DNA of 29,529 bases from a virus, in IMG/VR virus record IMGVR_UViG_3300034957_000020, positions 1 to 29,529 of that record; one strand, 5' to 3'. A program made the position numbers and the translations under genes. The notes beneath the pieces are model-generated. The model had not been told where the DNA came from. It saw only the letters and a program-made list of their open reading frames with translations, and ran no database searches. Positions 1-7,201 of the stretch are shown here, in pieces. The first letter of the stretch is position 1; every line of letters starts with the position of its first letter.

Positions 1-263
1 CACCGTTCCGTGCCGAGGCTGTTGGCCGCGTCCCCAACCGCGTTGCACGCGGCCGCGCTGCGCGTCCAGGGCCCGGCCGCCGGCCGTTCGGGGAGCTTGG
101 CTCCGGGGCGGCGCATGTACCAGCGGATGAACTCGCGTACGACGGCGGCGCGGGGGCTGCGGCCGGTGGGGTGCTGGGTCTTGGCGGCGCCTTCGAAGGG
201 CCCCCACTCGTCGTCGGGGATCCGCATCTGGCGTGGCTTGTCGTACTCCGTGTCCTCGGGCAT
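1..263 (-). CDS. Ribbon-helix-helix-like DNA-binding protein, partial (3' end outside window)
   Basis: This leftward frame opens with ATG at 263-261 and stays open to the window edge (87 codons seen). The N-terminus has a short basic strand-like segment (residues 11-16, RQMRIP), then an acidic helix start (DDEWGPF, 17-23). A second helix follows at residues 36-50 (SPRAAVVREFIRWYM). This strand-helix-helix layout is that of small ribbon-helix-helix regulators; RHH assignment is inference from pattern. A promoter with TTGTAG at -35 and TACCGT at -10 ends six bases before the ATG, so the mRNA is probably leaderless. Three palindromes lie immediately upstream, which fits an autoregulator that also controls the divergent operon at 380. 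The C-terminal half is not visible, so an extra domain cannot be excluded. Confidence 0.65.
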   Translation of the reverse strand, partial: MPEDTEYDKPRQMRIPDDEWGPFEGAAKTQHPTGRSPRAAVVREFIRWYMRRPGAKLPERPAAGPWTRSAAACNAVGDAANSLGTER

Positions 264-269
264 GTGGGT

Positions 270-298
270 ACGGTACCGCCCCGGATTCGTAGCTACAA
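270..298 (-). promoter_or_regulatory. Leaderless promoter of the leftward RHH-like gene
   Basis: Read on the minus strand, TTGTAG (298-293) and TACCGT (275-270) are separated by 17 bp, and the ATG begins after six more bases (269-264). There is no Shine-Dalgarno sequence. The -35 hexamer lies inside the leftmost GTAGCTAC palindrome, so a protein bound there should block this promoter. Confidence 0.6.
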
Positions 299-356
299 GT
301 TTCTCAGCAAACCCCTTGTTTTGTAGCTACAAGAGGCGTAGCTTTGTAGCTACAAG
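286..356. repeat. Three palindromic operator-like repeats (consensus TTTGTAGCTACAAG)
   Basis: Copies lie at 286-299 (TTCGTAGCTACAAG), 320-333 and 343-356 (both TTTGTAGCTACAAG). The core GTAGCTAC is a perfect palindrome and the ideal form CTTGTAGCTACAAG is self-complementary over 14 bp. Centres are 34 and 23 bp apart. A partial copy (GTAGCT, 338-343) lies between the last two. The copies overlap the -35 of the leftward promoter and the spacer and start-site region of the rightward one, as expected of operators. The local A+T content is far above the surroundings. Confidence 0.75.
316..344 (+). promoter_or_regulatory. Promoter of the rightward operon starting at 380
   Basis: TTGTTT (316-321) and TAGCTT (339-344) are separated by 17 bp, close to the consensus for the main vegetative sigma factor of Streptomyces (TTGnnn and TAnnnT). 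One palindrome fills the spacer and another covers the predicted start site near 351, so the promoter should be repressible by whatever binds the GTAGCTAC repeats. Confidence 0.6.
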
Positions 357-379
357 GAAGCCGCACCGAGGGGGACCCG

Positions 380-715
380 ATGAACGCCACCGCCACCCAC
401 ACCCACTGCCTCCGCTGCGGCCGCCACCTCACCAACGCCCACAGCACCGCCACCGGTTACGGTCCCACCTGCGCCCGCAAGATCCGCACCGCCAATGTCG
501 ACACCGCCGACTACAAGGCCCACCAGGTCGACAGCGCCCGCGAGCTGATCACCGACGGCGCGATCATCCCCCTCCGCTCCGTCGTCTTCCTCACCGTCTC
601 CACCGACGGCACCGAGACCTACCGCAGCGCCCCCACCGGCTGCACCTGCCCCGCCGGACTCAAGGGAGGACGCTGCTACCACCAGCTCGCCGCCCGCATG
701 CTGCTCGCCGCCTGA
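380..715 (+). CDS. DUF6011-like small zinc protein with C-terminal SWIM-type motif
   Basis: The 111-residue product begins with a CxxC pair (C10, C13) and a third cysteine in GYGPTC (C31). This is the spacing of the DUF6011 family: CxxCGR, then a serine-rich turn, then GxGPxC. The C-terminus has CTC (C88, C90) followed eight residues later by CYH (C99, H101), which is the CxC-n-CxH pattern of SWIM zinc-binding motifs. Two metal sites are therefore likely. SWIM motifs commonly bind nucleic acid or protein; the role of this protein is unknown. A purine-rich GAGGGGGA lies before the ATG. It is the first gene of an operon that follows the triple palindrome and is probably controlled by it. Confidence 0.75.
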   Translation: MNATATHTHCLRCGRHLTNAHSTATGYGPTCARKIRTANVDTADYKAHQVDSARELITDGAIIPLRSVVFLTVSTDGTETYRSAPTGCTCPAGLKGGRCYHQLAARMLLAA

Positions 716-752
716 CGGCGCAGGCCCCCAACCACACGCCACAGGAGAAGAC

Positions 753-929
753 ATGCTCAACGTGCGCGTCTACGAATACCTGAACGACGAAGACACCGCG
801 ACGATCAGCGGGACGATCACCGCCGTGGGCGGCCGGTACGACGACATCAAGGCCATCCAGTGGGACGACGGGGCCAAGTCCCACGTGGCGGAGCACTGGC
901 GCGGCATCACCTGGGAGTACGAGGACTGA
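753..929 (+). CDS. Small acidic hypothetical protein (58 aa)
   Basis: The ATG at 753 follows an AGGAG-type ribosome site (ACAGGAGAAG, 741-750). The 58-residue product is acidic and rich in aromatic residues, with segments such as VRVYEYLNDEDTATISG and ITWEYED that suggest a small beta-rich fold. It lies 37 bp after the zinc protein and just before a strong terminator, so it closes the short left-hand operon. I do not recognise the family, and nothing in the sequence points to a reaction. GC-rich third positions and the ribosome site support it as a real gene. Confidence 0.65.
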   Translation: MLNVRVYEYLNDEDTATISGTITAVGGRYDDIKAIQWDDGAKSHVAEHWRGITWEYED

Positions 930-953
930 ATCACCCCGCCGCCTGACACACGA

Positions 954-989
954 AGGGCCCGTCCCGGATCCGCAACCGGGACGGGCCCT
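954..989 (+). terminator. Hairpin terminator between left operon and terminase genes
   Basis: AGGGCCCGTCCCGG (954-967) and CCGGGACGGGCCCT (976-989) form a perfect 14-bp stem around the 8-base loop ATCCGCAA. There is no T-tract, which is usual in high-GC actinobacteria. It separates the regulatory operon from the packaging and head module. Confidence 0.85.
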
Positions 990-1008
990 CTCACATGCAC
1001 CTCGCCGC

Positions 1009-1014
1009 TAACAT
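1009..1014 (+). promoter_or_regulatory. -10 element of a probable leaderless promoter before terS
   Basis: TAACAT ends six bases before the ATG at 1021, and no Shine-Dalgarno sequence is present. Transcription from the usual distance would begin at or next to the A of the start codon. No good -35 hexamer is seen, and the expected place overlaps the terminator stem, so an activator or phage factor may be needed. Confidence 0.4.
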
Positions 1015-1020
1015 CAAATC

Positions 1021-1560
1021 ATGACGACCGTCAAGAATCCATCACACAGCGAGGAGGACCCCATCCACGGGGTCCGCTCCTCCGGCGATGGTCGTTACAT
1101 CCGCACCGACGACAGCGTCCGCCGCGACGCCCAAGCCGCCGGCCTCCGCTCCCAGGGCAAGACCTTCCAGCAGATCGCCGACACCCTCGGCTACTCCGAC
1201 AAGGGCAGCGCATGGCGCGGCATCCAACGCGCCCGCCGCGACGCCGTCATCGAGCCCGTCACCCGGCTCATCGAGGTGGAGGCGGCCGAGCTCGACGAGC
1301 TGTACGCGCGCGCCCTGGAGATCCTCGACCGGCACCACATCACCGTGCAGCAGGGCCGTGTGGTCACGATGCTCGACGTCGACAGCGGCCGCGAGGTACC
1401 GATCCCCGACGACGGGCCGAAGCTCCAGGCCCTCCAAGTCGCCCTGAAGATCCGCGAGTCCTACCGCAAGCTGCGCGGCCTCGACGCCGAGAAGAAGATC
1501 AACGTGTCCGGCGGTGTCCGGTACGAGATCGTCGGCATCGATCCCGCCGACCTCACATGA
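1021..1560 (+). CDS. terS: Terminase small subunit
   Basis: The 179-residue product has a helix-turn-helix near residues 41-71 (KTFQQIADTLGYSDKGSAWR), as in small terminase subunits that recognise the packaging site. A long acidic helical region follows (about 78-108), the likely oligomerisation part. The position directly before the large terminase gene with an ATGA overlap supports the call. The family is too diverse for a motif alone to prove it. TerS selects the viral concatemer and passes it to the motor subunit in the host cytoplasm. The start has no ribosome site but follows a TAACAT box by six bases, so a leaderless message is likely. It is the first gene of the late region. Confidence 0.8.
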   Translation: MTTVKNPSHSEEDPIHGVRSSGDGRYIRTDDSVRRDAQAAGLRSQGKTFQQIADTLGYSDKGSAWRGIQRARRDAVIEPVTRLIEVEAAELDELYARALEILDRHHITVQQGRVVTMLDVDSGREVPIPDDGPKLQALQVALKIRESYRKLRGLDAEKKINVSGGVRYEIVGIDPADLT

Positions 1561-2963
1561 CCACCGCCACCGGCGACACCCCGACCGTCGTCCGCTACGA
1601 ACCCCGCGGTGCAGCAGCCCAGTTGTTCAAGGCGCGGGACTCCGAAGTCGTCATGGCCGGGCCAGCAGGCACTGGCAAGAGCCTCGCATCGTTGTTCCGC
1701 GTACATCTGGCGGCGCTCCACAACCCTGGCATCCGGTGCATGATCGTCCGCAAGACGGCCGTGTCGCTCGGCTCAACCACCCTCGTCACGTACGAGAAGA
1801 AGGTAGCGAAGGCCGCACTGAGCGCCGGGATCGTGTCCTGGTTCGGCGGGTCGACCCGCGAGGCCGCGTGCTATCGGTACTCCAACGGGTCCGTGATCGT
1901 GGTCGGCGGCATGGACAAGCCCGACAAGATCCTGTCGGCGGACTACGACTTGGTGTTCTGCGACGAGGCGACCGAGTTCACCGAGACGGACTGGGAGACG
2001 ATCTCCACCCGGCTCCGCAACGGCGTGCTGTCGTGGCAGCAGCAGATCGCGGCATGCAACCCCGCGCACCCCACGCACTGGCTGAAGCAGCGCTGCGACC
2101 GGAGCCAGGCCCGGATGCTGATCTCGCGGCACAAGGACAACCCGGCGTACATGAACGCCGACGGATCCGTCACGCGGGCCGGGCGGGACTACTTCGCCAA
2201 GCTCGACGGCCTCACCGGCGTGCGCAAAGCGCGGCTGCGGGACGGTACTTGGGCGGCGGCCGAAGGGCTGATCTACGAGGGGTGGGACGATGCCGTCCAC
2301 CTCGTCGACCCGCTGCCGATCCCTGATGAGTGGACGCGGTGGATGTCGGTGGACTTCGGGTTCACGAACCCGTTCGTCTGCCAGTGGTGGGCCCAAGACG
2401 GCGACGGCCGCCTGTACTTGTACCGGGAGATCTACCGCACCAAGACCCTCGTCGAGGACCACGCGAAACGCATCCTGCGTCTTGTGCGCCGCTGCTCCGA
2501 GTGCTGCGACTCGAAGGCTTCCGGCCACGACTGCCACACCTGCGAGGCGTGCGTACTGGAGTGGACCGAGCCCAAGCCGCGCGCGATCTACGCCGACCAC
2601 GACGCCGAGGACCGCGCCACGCTGGAGCGGCATCTTGGCCTGTCGACCGTTGCCGCGAAGAAGTCCGTCAGCGATGGACTCCAGGCCGTGCAGGCCCGGT
2701 TGAAGGCGGCGGGCGACGGCAGGCCCCGCCTGTTCGTGATGCGCGGCGCGCTCGTCCAGGTCGACCGCGCCCTGGAGGCGGCGTCGCTCCCGACGTGCAC
2801 GGAGGAGGAGGTGACGGGCTACGTGTGGGCGGTGAAGCCCGGGAACGCTGGCGGGCTGAAGGAGGCGCCGGTGAAGGAGAACGATCACGGGATGGATGCG
2901 CTCCGGTACACGGTCGCGGGGTGCGATCTGGTGGGGCGTCCTCAGATGAGGTGGGTGGGATGA
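1557..2963 (+). CDS. terL: Terminase large subunit (packaging ATPase and nuclease)
   Basis: The 468-residue motor protein pumps DNA into proheads and cuts the concatemer. Walker A is GPAGTGKS at residues 35-42. Walker B is YDLVFCDE at 130-137, with D136/E137 acidic. The C-terminal RNase H-like nuclease shows the expected acidic residues: D266 in MSVDFG, D347/D349 in YADHD and D447 in HGMD. The ATG at 1557 overlaps the terS stop as ATGA. The frame stays open upstream to 1212, but that part only shadows terS. An unusual cysteine cluster lies between nuclease motifs (C313, C316, C317, C326, C329, C332 plus H324 and H327), resembling a zinc-binding insertion. The stop overlaps the next gene. Confidence 0.95.
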   Translation: MTTATGDTPTVVRYEPRGAAAQLFKARDSEVVMAGPAGTGKSLASLFRVHLAALHNPGIRCMIVRKTAVSLGSTTLVTYEKKVAKAALSAGIVSWFGGSTREAACYRYSNGSVIVVGGMDKPDKILSADYDLVFCDEATEFTETDWETISTRLRNGVLSWQQQIAACNPAHPTHWLKQRCDRSQARMLISRHKDNPAYMNADGSVTRAGRDYFAKLDGLTGVRKARLRDGTWAAAEGLIYEGWDDAVHLVDPLPIPDEWTRWMSVDFGFTNPFVCQWWAQDGDGRLYLYREIYRTKTLVEDHAKRILRLVRRCSECCDSKASGHDCHTCEACVLEWTEPKPRAIYADHDAEDRATLERHLGLSTVAAKKSVSDGLQAVQARLKAAGDGRPRLFVMRGALVQVDRALEAASLPTCTEEEVTGYVWAVKPGNAGGLKEAPVKENDHGMDALRYTVAGCDLVGRPQMRWVG

Positions 2964-3130
2964 GGCGAGTTACCCCCGCAATGCTGAAGAATTTGCGGCC
3001 AACAGCTACATTGACAGGAGGATTTACGGCGATCACGGCTGGATTCTGGGATCTGTTCGGATCCGGCATCGGTTTGATCACCGGGGGTATCGCGCTCCTC
3101 ACCCTCCAGTGGTGGGTCGACCGCGACTGA
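2960..3130 (+). CDS. Small two-segment membrane protein (56 aa)
   Basis: The start codon overlaps the terL stop (ATGA at 2960-2963). The 56-residue product has a basic N-terminus (MRRVTP) and a glycine-rich hydrophobic stretch around residues 18-49 that could form one or two membrane helices (LTGGFTAITAGFWDLFG and IGLITGGIALLTLQWW). It ends VDRD. Codon use in the first half is unlike the neighbours (TTG, ACA, GGA, AAT and TTT codons in a GC-rich gene set), which hints at a different origin or at selection on the RNA. The family is not recognised. Its place between terminase and portal is unusual for a membrane protein. Confidence 0.65.
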   Translation: MRRVTPAMLKNLRPTATLTGGFTAITAGFWDLFGSGIGLITGGIALLTLQWWVDRD

Positions 3131-3149
3131 CTGACACGGGAGGGACGCG

Positions 3150-4778
3150 GTGGGCAAGACCCTCTTCGGCTCCCTCGCCGACGCCGCCACCGGCCTCCTC
3201 AACCGCACCCCCGTCCCCTACGCCCCCTCCACCGGCCGCGCCGGACTCGGCTCCGGCCTGCTGCGCCCCGCCGGCCAAGAGGCGCAGATGCGCGCCATGG
3301 GCGGCTCGTCCACCCTGTTCGCGATCGTCGACCGGATCATCACCGGCTATTCCGAGGTGAATTGGCGGCTGTACCGCGCCGCGGCGTCCGGCCGGGACGA
3401 GGACCGTGTCGAGGTGACGAGCCATGCGGCCCTCGACCTGTGGAACGCGCCGAACCCCTTCACGACTGGTCCGGCGTTCCGTGAATCTGCGCAGCAGCAC
3501 GAGGAGTTGACCGGCGAGCAGTGGTGGGTGATCGTCCGCGACCCGCGGTTCAGTATCCCGCTGGAGCTGTGGCCGGTCCGCCCCGACCGGATGGAGCCGA
3601 TCCCCGACCCGGCCGACTTCCTCGTCGGCTACCTCTACCGGGGCCCGTCCGGCGAGCGGATCCCGCTCGGTGTCGACGACGTGCTGTTCCTGCGCCGCCC
3701 CAACCCGATCGACCCCTATCGGGGCATGGGCGCGGTGCAGACGATCCTCACTGACCTGGACGCGACGAAGGCGTCGGCCGAGTGGAACCGGGCGTTCTTC
3801 CTCAACAGCGCGGAGCCGGGCGGGATCGTCGAGGTCGACCGGCGCCTGGACGACGAGGAGTTCAACCAGTTCCGCGAGCGGTGGGCCGAGCAGCACCGGG
3901 GCGTGAACAACGCCCACCGGGTCGCCGTGCTGGAGAACGGCCTGAAGTGGATCGACCGCAAGTACTCGATGCGGGACATGCAGTTCACCGAACTCCGCGA
4001 CGTCAACCGGGAGATCATCCGGGAGGCGTTCGGGTTCCCCAAGCCGATCTTGGGCGCGGTCGACGACGTGAACCGCGCGAACGCCGAGGCTGCCGACGCG
4101 GTGTTCGCGCGCTGGCTCCTCAAGCCGCGCCTCAGCCGCACGCGGGAGATCCTCAACACCCGGCTGCTGCCCATGTACGGTGCGACCGCGCAGGGCCTGG
4201 AGTTCGACTACGACAACCCCGTCCCCGAGGACCGCGAGGCCGACGCCAACGTCCTGACGGCCCGCGCGAATGCCGCCCGCACCCTGATCGATGCCGGGTT
4301 GGAGCCCGCCAGCGTCCTGGCAGCCGTGGGGCTGCCCGACATGGCTGCCAGCCCGGCGACCGGCGGGGACGGCACGATCAGCCCGCGTGAGCTCGGCGAC
4401 ATGATCCAGTCGATCTATCTGGGTGTCGGCCGCGTCATCACCTGGGACGAGGGCCGCGCCATCCTCAACCGGGCTGGTGCCGGGCTCAGCCCCGGCGTAC
4501 CCGCCCCCGCGGCACTGGCCCCAGCGCCGGCCGCTGGTCTCCAGGTCGGCCCGGCTCCGGAGCCTGCGGCCATCGAGGCGGCCATGCGGTGGGTGGCGGT
4601 CGCGCACGACGACGAAGACACGTGCGCCCCGTGCCGTGAGAACGACGGCCAGCTCTACCGCAACCGGGCCGCCGCCTACGAGGACTATCCGGGCGGTGCG
4701 GGCTACGTGCACTGCGTGGGCGCCGAGTACGGCAACGACTGCCGGTGCAAGGTCGTCAAGCGGCGGGCCGACTCATGA
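3150..4778 (+). CDS. Portal protein with MuF-like C-terminal cysteine domain
   Basis: A GTG start at 3150 lies five bases after GGGAGGG. The 542-residue product has the HK97-type portal pattern, with early segments such as STLFAIVDRIITGYSEVNW, a middle FREFGFPKPI-like region (IIREAFGFPKPILG) and a helical stem. The portal dodecamer forms the DNA gate at one capsid vertex. After an Ala/Pro-rich linker near residues 445-470, the C-terminus (about 475-542) has C492-x2-C495, H521-C522 and C531-x-C533 with basic residues after. This resembles the end of MuF/head-morphogenesis proteins, which normally form a separate gene. No separate MuF gene is seen, so a fusion is likely. The stop overlaps a tiny reading frame leading into the protease. 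Confidence 0.88.
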   Translation: MGKTLFGSLADAATGLLNRTPVPYAPSTGRAGLGSGLLRPAGQEAQMRAMGGSSTLFAIVDRIITGYSEVNWRLYRAAASGRDEDRVEVTSHAALDLWNAPNPFTTGPAFRESAQQHEELTGEQWWVIVRDPRFSIPLELWPVRPDRMEPIPDPADFLVGYLYRGPSGERIPLGVDDVLFLRRPNPIDPYRGMGAVQTILTDLDATKASAEWNRAFFLNSAEPGGIVEVDRRLDDEEFNQFRERWAEQHRGVNNAHRVAVLENGLKWIDRKYSMRDMQFTELRDVNREIIREAFGFPKPILGAVDDVNRANAEAADAVFARWLLKPRLSRTREILNTRLLPMYGATAQGLEFDYDNPVPEDREADANVLTARANAARTLIDAGLEPASVLAAVGLPDMAASPATGGDGTISPRELGDMIQSIYLGVGRVITWDEGRAILNRAGAGLSPGVPAPAALAPAPAAGLQVGPAPEPAAIEAAMRWVAVAHDDEDTCAPCRENDGQLYRNRAAAYEDYPGGAGYVHCVGAEYGNDCRCKVVKRRADS

Positions 4779-4800
4779 CCACACAGCCCGGAGGTGGCTG

Positions 4801-5814
4801 ATGCCCCCGTTCGTTGAGGCCGTCGCCCGGCCCGAGCAGCCCCGGATCCAGGCGCAGCAGCGCCCGGCCGGGCACCGCTGGTACGAGATCCGCAACGCCG
4901 CCGAGGACGCGGCAGAGCTGCTGATCTACGACGAGATCGGTGGATGGTTCGGCACGTACGCCGACGAGTTCGTCGAGGCGCTCGCCGCGGTGACCGCACC
5001 GAACCTGACGGTGCGGCTCAACTCTCCTGGCGGGTCGGTGTTCGAGGGCATCGCCATCGCCAACGCGCTGCGCTCCCACCCGGCCGACATCACCGTGCAG
5101 GTCGACGGGATCGCCGCGTCGATCGCCTCCGTCATCGCGTTGGCGGGTGACCGGCTGGTGATGATGCCGCACTCGCAACTGATGATCCACGACGCGTCCG
5201 GGGTGTGCCTCGGCAACGCCGCCGACATGGCGCAGATGGCTCAGCTCCTGGAGCAGCAGTCGGACAACCTCGCCGACGTGTACGCCGCGAAGGCCGGCGG
5301 GACGCGGGCCGAGTGGCGGGCGCGGATGCAGGCGGAAACCTGGTACCTCGCTGCCGAGGCCGTCGAGGCGGGCCTGGCCGACGAGGTCGGCCAGCCTCGG
5401 CGCGGCCCCGGTTCGGTGCCGGATGCCTCGGAGATGGCCGCGCGGTGGGACCTGTCGGTGTTCCGGTATGCGGGCCGCGAGAAGGCCCCGGCCCCGGCTG
5501 CTGTGGCCGCAGCGCCGACGGCGTCCATCGAGCCGAACGTCGAGGGCTCTCCGGTCTCCGACGAGGACGTTGCCGCGGTGGCTCGGGCCGTGCTGGCGGC
5601 GGCCGCTCCTGCGGCCGAGGCAGACCCCGAGGAGCAGCGCGTCACCGTGGCCCACGCGGCCACCGTCGAGTCTGCCCCCGACGCGCCAGCCGACGACTGG
5701 GCATCCCTCATCGCCCATCTCAACGCCCCCGACGAGGAACCCGACTGGGCCGCGTCGATCGCCCACCTCACCACCCCCATCCTCACGCCGTCCAGCGCGA
5801 CGACGAATGCCTGA
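4801..5814 (+). CDS. ClpP-type prohead protease with scaffold-like tail
   Basis: GGAGGTGG precedes the ATG at 4801. Residues about 20-205 are a ClpP/crotonase fold: NSPGGS at 74-79, the catalytic serine S107 in DGIAAS, and the catalytic histidine H130 in MIHDASG. In this head operon such enzymes cut the scaffold and the capsid N-terminus during prohead maturation. From about residue 225 to 337 the chain becomes Ala/Pro/Glu-rich and ends with two related segments 16 residues apart (WASLIAHL at W300, WAASIAHL at W316). This tail may act as a built-in scaffold, since no separate scaffold gene lies between protease and capsid. That role is inference. Confidence 0.9.
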   Translation: MPPFVEAVARPEQPRIQAQQRPAGHRWYEIRNAAEDAAELLIYDEIGGWFGTYADEFVEALAAVTAPNLTVRLNSPGGSVFEGIAIANALRSHPADITVQVDGIAASIASVIALAGDRLVMMPHSQLMIHDASGVCLGNAADMAQMAQLLEQQSDNLADVYAAKAGGTRAEWRARMQAETWYLAAEAVEAGLADEVGQPRRGPGSVPDASEMAARWDLSVFRYAGREKAPAPAAVAAAPTASIEPNVEGSPVSDEDVAAVARAVLAAAAPAAEADPEEQRVTVAHAATVESAPDAPADDWASLIAHLNAPDEEPDWAASIAHLTTPILTPSSATTNA

Positions 5815-5827
5815 AGGAGGCAGAGAC

Positions 5828-7201
5828 GTGCCCACCACACCGACCGTCCCGCGCACATCGGACGAGCTGGAGGAGATGCTCCAGGACCCCGCCAAGCGGA
5901 CCGAGATCCTCAAGGACCAGACGAGCCTGAAGGACTTCATCGTCGCCTACGGCCAGGGCCAGCAGGGCGACGGCACCGAGATCAACCGGCAGGTCGCCGA
6001 GGAGACACAGCGCCAGCTCGCCGCGATGCTCCGCGAGCACGGCGCCAAGCCGGACACCGACGAGATGAAGCGGCTGAACCTCGATCCGCAGGCCAAGCGC
6101 GGCAACCAGAACATGCTGACCACGCACCGGCAGGGCACCGCCCACAACCCGGCCGCGCCGGGCGCCGTCCTCGACCAGCACTTCACGAACAACATCGAGT
6201 ACATCAAGACCATTTGGCACAAGTCGCCTGAGGCGAGCGTTGCCGAGAAGCTGTCCGTCCTGCGCAACGCCGCCGGGTCGGTGTCCCCGTCGGACGGCGG
6301 GTTCCTCGTTCCCGAGGTGCTCCGCTCGCAGCTGCTCCAGATCGCCCTGGAGATGTCCGTCGTGCGGCCCCTCGCGACGGTCGTGCCCATGGACAGCGCC
6401 CGCGTCCCCTTCCCGATGATCGACTCCACGTCGAACCAGTCCAGCGTGTTCGGCGGCATGGTCGCCTACTGGGGCGAGGAAGGCGCGGACCTCACCGACT
6501 CCAGCCCGAAGTTCGGCCGCGCCGAGCTCGACGCCAAGAAGCTCACCGGCCTCTCCGCCGTCCCGAACGAGCTGCTCCAGGACTCCATCGTCTCGTTCTC
6601 CGCCCTCATCGAGAACCTGTGGCCGAAGGCCCTGGCGTTCGAGGAGGACGCCAAGTGCATGGCAGGCACCGGCGTGGGTGAGCCGCTCGGTTTCATGGGC
6701 GCCGGCAACACGGCCGCAATCGCCGTGGCGGCCGAGGCCGGGCAGGCGTCGGCAACGATCGTCTACGAGAACATCGTTAAGATGTACGCGCGGATGCTCC
6801 CGTCCTCGCTGTCCAACGCGGTGTGGATCTGCTCCCCCGACGCGATCCCGGAGCTCCTCACGATGGCCCTGTCGGTGGGCACCGGCGGCAACGCCGTGTT
6901 CGTCGTCAACGCCGCCGGGCCCGCGCCGATGAGCATCTTCGGGCGCCCCCTCATCGTCAGCGAGAAGGCCGGCGCTCTCGGCTCCCGCGGCGACATCGTG
7001 TTCGCCGACCTGTCGTACTACCTCGTCGGTGACCGCCAGACCATGACCGCCGACTCGTCGACCGACTACAAGTTCGGGTCGGACAAGACCACGTTCCGGA
7101 TCATCCAGCGTGTGGACGGCCGCCCGTGGCTGAAGTCCGCGATCACCCCGAAGAACGGCGGGAACACCCTGTCGCCGTTCGTCGAGCTGGCAGCTCGCTG
7201 A
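5828..7201 (+). CDS. Major capsid protein, HK97 fold
   Basis: A GTG at 5828 follows the strong site AAGGAGG, which overlaps the protease stop. The frame is open further upstream but only shadows the protease. The 457-residue product has a charged, helical N-terminal part (about 1-140, LEEMLQDPAKRTEIL and so on) that looks like the delta scaffold domain of HK97-type capsids. The shell domain follows, with SPSDGGFLVPEVL, then the P-domain region and MAGTGVGEPLGF, which is a hallmark of the phage_capsid family. The protease next door probably removes the delta domain. It forms the icosahedral shell. The stop overlaps the next start (TGATG). Confidence 0.95.
   Translation: MPTTPTVPRTSDELEEMLQDPAKRTEILKDQTSLKDFIVAYGQGQQGDGTEINRQVAEETQRQLAAMLREHGAKPDTDEMKRLNLDPQAKRGNQNMLTTHRQGTAHNPAAPGAVLDQHFTNNIEYIKTIWHKSPEASVAEKLSVLRNAAGSVSPSDGGFLVPEVLRSQLLQIALEMSVVRPLATVVPMDSARVPFPMIDSTSNQSSVFGGMVAYWGEEGADLTDSSPKFGRAELDAKKLTGLSAVPNELLQDSIVSFSALIENLWPKALAFEEDAKCMAGTGVGEPLGFMGAGNTAAIAVAAEAGQASATIVYENIVKMYARMLPSSLSNAVWICSPDAIPELLTMALSVGTGGNAVFVVNAAGPAPMSIFGRPLIVSEKAGALGSRGDIVFADLSYYLVGDRQTMTADSSTDYKFGSDKTTFRIIQRVDGRPWLKSAITPKNGGNTLSPFVELAAR

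Noticed and set aside
286-356. CRISPR or replication iterons from the three repeats
   Set aside because: Copies are short, palindromic and unevenly spaced (34 and 23 bp) and overlap promoters; no cas gene or Rep protein is present.
10-783. Long + strand open frame across the left edge
   Set aside because: It runs against the RHH-like gene, crosses the palindromes and covers the zinc-protein gene in a wrong frame; its product is low-complexity Arg/Pro/His typical of shadows in GC-rich DNA.
930-1020. cos site next to terS
   Set aside because: Only a terminator and a -10-like box can be seen; no cohesive-end feature or HNH gene supports a cos site here.
1212-1556. Longer N-terminus for the large terminase
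   Set aside because: The added part is an Arg/Pro-rich shadow of terS; ATGA at 1557 is the natural coupled start.
3099-4712. 537-codon minus-strand frame opposite the portal
   Set aside because: Shadow of the portal gene: low complexity, no motif, no ribosome site, and against the direction of the whole operon.
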